The notes below the pieces were generated by a model. That model saw nothing but the letters and a program-made list of their open reading frames with translations. It did not search any database and was not told where the DNA came from. This document shows, piece after piece, positions 57,365 to 64,000 of a stretch of DNA of 64,000 nt (position 1 is the stretch's first letter; each line of letters starts with the position of its first letter). The translations under genes and the position numbers were made by a program. The stretch is from assembly GCA_024734495.1 (NCBI GenBank), contig JALMQS010000411.1, forward strand, positions 1,277,725 through 1,341,724, written 5' to 3'. The stretch comes from Forficula auricularia (taxonomy: Eukaryota; Arthropoda; Insecta; Dermaptera; Forficulidae).

Positions 57365-59999
57365 TTATTTAACTAATATTAAAAAAATATATCATATACA
57401 TATATAGGAAATATTACCTGCAAGTTTCTATTTTTTTATTTTTTTCACAGTTGAAAGCTTAATCACCCCTAAAGACTGCACCTTTTTGGTGTAAAAAAAG
57501 TGATTCAATAATTAATTTAAAAATGACGTCTACAGTCTACATGATTGTTTTGGGTGGGCGTTATGTACCTAGCGTACTATCATCTACTTACAGTTAAAAT
57601 GGTGTGGATCGGAGGATGAATTCAACAAATTATTATTAATTTACATAAGAAAAAGTGACTGGAAAATGACAGATGCCTGAGAAACTCCAGCATTAGTACA
57701 TTATTAAAAAGTTGTAATATCAGTTCATTGAAAAAAGTTTTGCTAAGTATCTAAAAAAAGAGGAAAAAAATTAAAAATTGTCAATTATGAATTAATTCCC
57801 TCTCTACACTAATTTTAATTTATTAAATAAATTGATTCGTGACATTTATAACAAAAAATCTGAGCTGTTAAAGAAGTCAAAATAAACTTAAAGAAACGTT
57901 TAACTTTAAAATTTTTTGTTTTTGAAACTATTTTTGTCCACGTAGATACATAGAATTAACAAGGTGGTACGAATTAACTCTCTTCTGACATCTATAGGCA
58001 GTGATTGGTAAATAACAAATTTTATCATCATATTAATGTTTGTTATTCACTGAATGCAAGCCCCTCCAGCTGTTATTTATTTTTGTCAGTAGTTGTGATT
58101 TTATTGTTTGCTTAAAATGGTCGTCAGTAAAAAACAAAATCCAAATAAATATATTATCTTTTGATTTTAATAACTTTTTTTTATTAGTTTCAATTGCGAA
58201 ATTTTAATGTTTGTTTGGTATTAAAGCAGTGTGGAATAAGAGTACCACAAGAATATTTTTGGACCATTCTTTTTATCTACCAATATATAATGTTGGCGGT
58301 TATTTAATAAAAATAGATAATTGAATCCTTACTTTTGGTAAAATCACCTCTTATTAAAATAATTGAAATATGAAAGAGCCAGAATTCTAATTAATTTATT
58401 GAATAGGGTTTTGTTGCGTTATCTACGTTAACAGGCAGTCCTTTTCCTCCCCATATTTCTCTCTATCCCTAACACTTTACCTATCATCAAATTTCATCCC
58501 ACTATTATTATTATCAATTGAAGAATTCGCTATTCAAAATGGCGCATCTTAAAACCTCCTTCCTTTGTTATGTTCTAATTTGTATTATTATAAATCATCG
58601 CCGTTCCGGAATGTAATGGATTTTAAATTAGAGTGGGAATTAAGATAAATTCAGTATCAATACCGTGTGCGGTGATAAGAAAGATTCAAAGCGAGGATTA
58701 TAGTTTTTTCTTGAATAAATACCGAAATTAAATAGAAATGGATTCATTAGTAATGCAATACCCAGGATTATACTAATTTCTCAATCTCACAGGGATAGAG
58801 ATATTAGAGAACTTGAAATTGCATTCTAATCCTTTTCTTATTATTATTATCACTATTAAAATGTATATTAATTTGGAAAATTAACTATTAAATGATGTTC
58901 TTTGATTATTTTTAAAAGAGGAAGTGGGTGTATGTGCCTTTAACAAAGGTAGTGGCGGATTAAGGATAATTTACTTATTAATCGCGCTTAAGGTGTGACG
59001 TCACACGAACTTCACTGCATAAGAAACACGAATGGGCAACCGAGGTTCTCACTGACAAAACTTTTATTGCAAATTTATCGTTCAAGCCATTGGTTTTTCT
59101 GGCGCATAATGTGAAATTAGAAAGTATTTAAATTCATCTGTTATTTATGGATGAGAGCACATATCTAGTATAAAGGCCTTTTCCTTGTTGAAAACACTGT
59201 GCTTCAAATATATCACCGAAGTGGCGGGTTTTGTCCTGAAACTTGAATATTAGCAGATTTATTATCTGATTCTGTGAATGTAAAATATATTAAAATTTCT
59301 TATTTAAAATTTTTGGTATTTATAATTATATTATAGAAATATATAATTATCAAAATTAGTTGAATTAACTATTTCATATGTTTATTTAAAACTAAATAAT
59401 TTTTACAAAAAAATAACGGAAAAATAATAGCAATAAATATTAGAGTATATAATAGAGTTTTTAAGCTTTATATACATATAGGGCATTCTACGCCAAATTG
59501 GACGGTTTGAAAAATTTTAATTGTTGATTTCCTTCATTTTTTGACATTTTTTAGTACGCATCAAAAAACTTTCCTGGTAAATTTTGAAATTTTTTTGATC
59601 GACCTGTTTAAAAGATAATGAATTTCTGTTTTTCGCTCATAACTTCTTCAAAAATGGTCCAAATTCAAAATTTTTGTTTTTTACATACTTTTTAGAAAAA
59701 AAAATACAAAAAAATTATTTAAATTGTTTTTATATGCGATTTTTGAGTTTGAAAATGTTAACCTTATTTTTGAAACTGCTATGTACTCTTCGATTTTTTT
59801 GATAATTTTTTATTTTAAACTTCTTTTCATTCTACAAATTTTAAGACCGGGTTGATAGTGGGCCTTTCATAATTACTATTTTTTTTTTTCGATTTGTATC
59901 CTATTGTAATTGATTGGGAAGTGTTTAACAATATATTATGCTATTGCCGAGAGAAATAATGGAAAAGGTCAAATGACTAAAGCTATAGACAGGCAAAGT
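57365..59999. other. AT-rich DNA, possible MITE remnant near 59480
   Basis: GGGCATTCTACGCCAAATTGGAC at about 59481-59503 begins a stretch with TCGCTCATAACTTCTTCAAA wording that looks like a dispersed repeat. No inverted partner was found. No gene recognised in the rest. Confidence 0.35.
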
Positions 60000-60039
60000 A
60001 ATTATTGGTCAACTATAACCAGAAAAGAACCTGGATCTT

Positions 60040-60270
60040 TATCAAATTAACATGCTCAGAAGTCTGACTGGCTTCTTAACGGGTCATTGTAGACGTAGAA
60101 ATCATCTCAGGAAATTGAGCTTGGAAAGGAACAGTGAATTCAGATGAAACCCCAGCGCATCTTCTAAAGACTGTGGAGCGCTTATCTACAAGAAAAGGGT
60201 GTAGTATCTAGGGGCATATTGCCTCAACACCAGAGAACTTGCTTCGTTAGATCTACTCCGAGTTTCATGA
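60040..60270 (+). pseudogene. LINE C-terminal (RNase H / zinc-finger) fragment
   Basis: The plus-strand frame NMLRSLTGFLTGHCRRRNHL followed by RKLSLERNSEF corresponds to the LINE segment '..LTGHC.LN.HL..LGL....' found after the RT/RNase H of several arthropod non-LTR clades. A stop/frameshift follows, and another frame reads DETPAHLLKTVERLSTRKG, matching the usual '(D/E)ETPxHLLxxCxxL..R..' block but lacking the Cys. It is truncated at both ends and decayed. Confidence 0.7.
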
Positions 60271-60770
60271 AAGAGGTGCTCTTTGATATTGGACAACCCT
60301 ATGGGCCATGCCACAAGGAAATTGAGTTTAATGAATCACTAACTCGCAGACATTATTCTTCCAAATAAGATTAGAATTTTCTTATCAAAATTAGAGCTGA
60401 TTTGGAGAAATTTTGAAAAAACCAAAAATTTCAGTTATCTAAAAAAAAATACGCCTTGTCACTTTCTTTTTAGACAAAATCTCGAAATTCATAATTAATG
60501 GTTTTAACGATCTACAATTTAGATAGTGTTAGTACTCAATTGCTCTAGAATTGCCCGTTATTTCCAATTACAAATATTTAATTGATTTTTTAATGATTAA
60601 AATTCTAGATTATTTCAAACGAGTCGAGACACGCATAGAGAAGTTGAGACGTGTTGGCAGATTAGTTTGCAAAAAATGTTTTCTCGAATATTTCGAATTA
60701 GTTATTTTCTCTGATGAAAAAATATCAATTACGTAAAAAATAAATATTTACAAGATAGATATTATTTTCA
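60271..60770. other. AT-rich DNA, no supported gene
   Basis: The short open frame 60551-60736 (+) has no recognised domain. Confidence 0.4.
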
Positions 60771-60774
60771 TTTT

Positions 60775-61345
60775 CTTTTACATAAAAACGTTTCCTGAGA
60801 GTACAAAATGCCAATCTTGAAAGGTTTTAGTTAATGAGCTGAAAATTGGTAAGCAAATATCTTTCTAATTTTAGCTTTTTTCTAAAACCGTTTCCTGATA
60901 GTACAAAATGTCAATCTTGAAAGGTTTTAGTTATTGAGTTGAAAATTGGTACCCAAATATCTTACACCAAATTTTAGCTTTTTACCTAAAACCGTTTCCT
61001 GATAGTACAAAATGTCAATCTTGAAAGGTTTTAGTTATTGAGTTAAAAATTGGTACACAAATATCTTACAATGCACCAAATTTTAGCTTTTTACATAAAA
61101 CCGTTTCCTGATAGTACAAAATGTCAATCTTGAAAGGTTTTAGTTATTGTGTTGAAAATTGGTACGCAAATATCTTACAATGCACCAAATTTTAACTTTT
61201 TACCTGAAAACGTTTTATGAACGTACAAAATGCCAATCTTGAAAGGTTTTAGTTAATGAGCTGAAAATGGTACGCAACTATGTATTTTGCATTACAATGC
61301 ACCAAATTTTAGCTTTTTATCTGAAAATGTTTCCTGATTAGATAT
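60775..61345 (+). repeat. Tandem repeat, about 5 copies of a 100-109 bp unit
   Basis: The marker GTACAAAATG starts at 60801, 60901, 61005, 61114 and 61223, with a partial sixth unit near 61310. Consensus pieces are CGTTTCCTGATAGTACAAAA, TCAATCTTGAAAGGTTTTAG, TTATTGAGTTGAAAATTGGT and ATGCACCAAATTTTAGCTTT. The length differences come mostly from presence or absence of an AATGCACC stretch. No ORF. Confidence 0.93.
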
Positions 61346-61515
61346 ATAGGTATAAGTACATTTTTTGCTTGACTGTAATATTTTTCATGGTTATATTTTT
61401 TTATATTTGATTGAAGAGTAAAAATATATAATTATAAAATCGAGCGATGAAATAATAAAATTCCAATTAATAAACACATACCTATTTATTAGCTTAGGTT
61501 AGTTGAAAATTTTCC

Positions 61516-61600
61516 ATTGAGAAAGCGAGAAATTCTCCCGAAATTTTTGGTTTGATTAAACGTTTAACGATTGTTTTATAAAAGATTTCTATTTATTTTA
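61516..61600 (+). repeat. Hairpin motif copy with conserved 3' flank
   Basis: ATTGAGAAAGCGAGAAATTC then TCCCGAAATTTTTGG, followed by the shared TTGTTTTATAAAAGATTTCT flank. The stem is imperfect (GCGAG/CTCCC). Confidence 0.6.
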
Positions 61601-61683
61601 ACAATCTTAATATTTTTTTTATTTTTTTATTATCAACTATCTTTTTTGATCAACAAAATCGATAGAATAAGTATATTTTATCT

Positions 61684-61750
61684 GAGGCCCTGGACAATTT
61701 TTTCCTTCAAATTTGCCCCGTGTAATCCAAAAGGTTGGACACCCCTGATG
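61684..61750 (-). mobile_element. hAT-type terminal fragment
   Basis: TTCAAATTTGCCCCGTGTAA then TCCAAAAGGTTGGACACCCCTG is the reverse complement of the left end of 49374-49996 (CAGGGATGTCC...GGGTTACACGGGCCACATTTGAA). The other end was not found. Confidence 0.6.
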
Positions 61751-63519
61751 TACACCAATAATTGCTCTTTTTTAGAGCTGGTACTTTTTTAGCATTTTTT
61801 CTCAACTGACTCAAACGACTTTAATAGGAAACTTTTGACTGATCAAAGAGCTACAAGATGTACTAAAAGGCTTTTCTGATACCTTAAAATTCATTTTTAC
61901 TGCATTCATGGTAAAACCTCTTTTTGTATATATTCGGACCCTGTGATCGCTCAAAGTATTTTAGACATTTAGAAAAAAAACTACTAAAATAAAATACTCT
62001 CAAAAATCAGAGGGTTACAAGATCTACAAAAAAGTTATTTTTAATGTATAAAAATCATTTTTACGCCATTCACAATAAAAAACTTTTTTGTAGACAGGTT
62101 TCTTAAAGTTTTTGAGATATTTTTTGAGAAATTGATAAACAATTTCAAAACTATAGTTATTGAAAAAGTATTGTATTCTAGTATACTAGAATACAATACT
62201 TTTAAAAAGAATAATTTTAAAAAGCCATTACATATTTAGAAATATCCATAATATTTGTTTCTTTGCTCTGTAATGGGAAATTGAAAAATCGATGACGTCA
62301 AGTTAACTTTGGTTTCCATAAGGAAATTATTTTTTTCGGGAAATTAACTCTCAACATGAAATTTAAATTCTGACAAAATGTAAGTTTAGATTCTTAAAGA
62401 AAGGCTTCATTTGTTTCTTTAAAACAGGTGAAATTTTATCTTCCAAACTCATACCTTACAAATCCAAAATTTACGTGCACATTTAGCTCATTGTATACTC
62501 CTTTCTCCTATCCATTTAGAATGCCCACACAGCTGGATAGTTTTGGCTAATTAAATTGATTTTACTTATGCTTACTTGTATCATATATCGCTATGATGGT
62601 ATGTAAGTACCATAAGTGGAAATATTGTTTTTTGTTCTAAAAGTTTAAATTCGAAGTTTGAAGGATATGTACACCTTTAGGATTATGCGGATTCCAATAT
62701 AGAAGCCAATAGTTTCATTCTCATAGTAGAAATTAGTTGCGAAGCCAGACTTTGCTTCTAATTGATGAACAAAACATGATTATATAATTAAAAAACTACA
62801 AATTATTTAATAAATATTTTCAAGATATTTATTAAAAATTGTTAAATTTTTGCTTCATTTTTTCTGCTTTTTCAACTAAAAACTAAATAAAGTAATTTAT
62901 CCTTTTTTAAAAACTTGTTACGCTTTCTCTGAATTTTGTTGATATTGTAATTTATTTGTGAATGGTTTGAGCTAGAAGTCTGAAACTACTAAAAAGCTAC
63001 AACATATAAATATAAATTTTGTCAACTTTCAACTTTTACATTTTTCATCCGGACCTCCTGAAACTTAGCTCAAAGTCTCATCTGATGTCTTTCAGTTCAG
63101 AATGAACTTAGTACTATTATGATCGTCTTGAATTATCGTGATTTTAGACATAAAAGAATAACGCTTGAGTGAATTCAAGATGATATACCCTCTAAGTCAG
63201 AATTGACGCAAGCATCACGATAATAAGATAAATAAACCAGGGGTCGGTATGCATTTCGATGAGAATATCACTCATCATTATTTAGTCTTGATTTCAGTAT
63301 TTTATTTATATATTTATTTATTTTTAATAATTCCACTATAAATATTTTCGTTTTTATTAATTTATTTTTTAGTAAATTCAATCAAGAAAGTATTGTTTAT
63401 ATTTTCAATGAATTAAAGCAAACATAACAACTGGTTTGGTCACTACACGACTTTCACATTCTCACTTATTTGAAACCAACCGGTGTCCAGAGGGCTTATT
63501 GATTTTTTTGACCCTGGAT
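61751..63519. other. AT-rich DNA, no supported gene
   Basis: Aside from the 40-bp palindrome at 62164-62203, no repeat or coding region recognised. Simple (TTTA)-like stretches near 63300-63370. Confidence 0.4.
62164..62203. repeat. Perfect 40-bp palindrome
   Basis: AAAAGTATTGTATTCTAGTA followed immediately by its exact reverse complement TACTAGAATACAATACTTTT; no loop. In single-stranded DNA or RNA it would form a 20-bp arm hairpin. Confidence 0.95.
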
Positions 63520-63530
63520 ATTCGTAGGTT

Positions 63531-63718
63531 TTTTTTTTTTTTTGGGCTTTTCGGCCTTTTTAGCCATAAGCCACTTTACGATACTATATATTTATTTTTC
63601 AAATTTGTCTCTACTCCCGGGGTCAGATTTTAGCTGGATGCCTCGAGTCGGATTCGAACCCGGGTCCCCTGGTTAGCTCGCTGTCATGCTACCGCCTAGC
63701 CTACCCGACCCCCCCCCC
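63531..63718 (-). mobile_element. tRNA-derived SINE (family B), reverse orientation
   Basis: An 11-bp TSD ATTCGTAGGTT lies at 63520-63530 and 63719-63729. On the minus strand: head GGTCGGGTAGGCTAGGCGGT (box A-like), box B GGGTTCGAATCC, body AGCTAAAATCTGACCCCGGG and GGCTTATGGCTAAAAAGGCC, then an A-tail (T-run on plus). Full-length relative of the truncated copy at 1635-1783. The open frame 63436-63633 (+) across it is not a gene. Confidence 0.92.
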
Positions 63719-63729
63719 ATTCGTAGGTT

Positions 63730-64000
63730 GATTTGAGAAATTTGACATCAACTGTTTGTGGGTTTTAAATGAGTGACTCGCGACTGACAGCATAAGCGCT
63801 TTTATAATAGAAAATCATTGCGACACTCCTAATTTACACCCCCTTCCTTTATTTCAATCGGATTAAAATTTATACACGACTAATAACTCATGACACTTGA
63901 TAAGGATTCCAATTTTAAAAAATCATTAGTGCCATTTTTGAGAAAATAAAAAACAACGAAAAATCTTTAATTTAAATGTCAACTTCCGGTGTTCCGATTT
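63730..64000. other. AT-rich DNA at window end
   Basis: No feature recognised. Confidence 0.4.

Noticed and set aside
60775..61345. CRISPR-like or tandem RNA genes
   Set aside because: Whole units are conserved without unique spacers; it behaves as an ordinary tandem repeat.
63436..63633. 65-codon plus-strand ORF
   Set aside because: Runs through the A-tail and body of a reverse-oriented SINE.

Overview
This window looks like a non-genic stretch of an arthropod-like nuclear genome. The reasons are strong A+T richness, spliceosomal-type intron signals, tRNA-derived SINEs with box A/B promoter remnants, and a mixture of Tc1/mariner, hAT-like, piggyBac-like, Helitron-like, Penelope-like, LINE, Ty1/copia and gypsy-type fragments. 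Nothing prokaryotic is visible: there are no operons and no long intact ORFs. The species cannot be named from the sequence, and I found no host gene I could support. The window could be intergenic or lie within a very large intron.

Layout, left to right. At 1.4-3.2 kb is a Tc1/mariner element with long terminal inverted repeats (TIRs). Its transposase gene carries a 58-bp intron and one frameshift, and a SINE is inserted in its 5' region. From 4.5 to 12.4 kb there are inverted-repeat (MITE-like) elements, a duplicated segment, a decayed SINE, a repeat with CCGACTTC/GAAGTCGG ends, the first copy of a new-looking 8-bp-TSD MITE family (10.4 kb), and two large palindromic elements (11.2-12.4 kb). 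At 18-23 kb lie a SINE-like relic, the 3' end of a Ty1/copia pol, a fold-back element, a degenerate tandem array, a tRNA-derived SINE, and MITE copy 2; copy 3 is at 24.4 kb. At 27-33 kb are a fold-back MITE, a piggyBac-like element with a remnant ORF, a LINE zinc-finger fragment, and several hairpin motifs that resemble a hammerhead ribozyme core. At 35-37.5 kb a small gag-bearing LTR retrotransposon (125/126-bp LTRs, PBS, PPT, 5-bp TSD) sits inside a SINE that still has its own 11-bp TSD. At 40-52 kb are more fold-back elements, a clean second copy of the same SINE (43.9 kb), MITE copy 4 (49.1 kb), hAT-type ends, and a Penelope-like element with RT thumb and GIY-YIG endonuclease pieces. At 54.2-57.4 kb a putative 3.2-kb non-autonomous Helitron on the minus strand holds about ten tandem units with a conserved hairpin. 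The last part has a LINE fragment (60 kb), a five-copy 100-109-bp tandem repeat, a perfect 40-bp palindrome, and a reverse-oriented SINE (63.5 kb).

The coding pieces do not form a pathway; each belongs to its own mobile element, and most are broken. The strongest evidence in the window is structural: target-site duplications and nested insertions that can be read directly. These allow a relative order of events (SINE before LTR element; Tc1/mariner before SINE; an older repeat before MITE copy 3).
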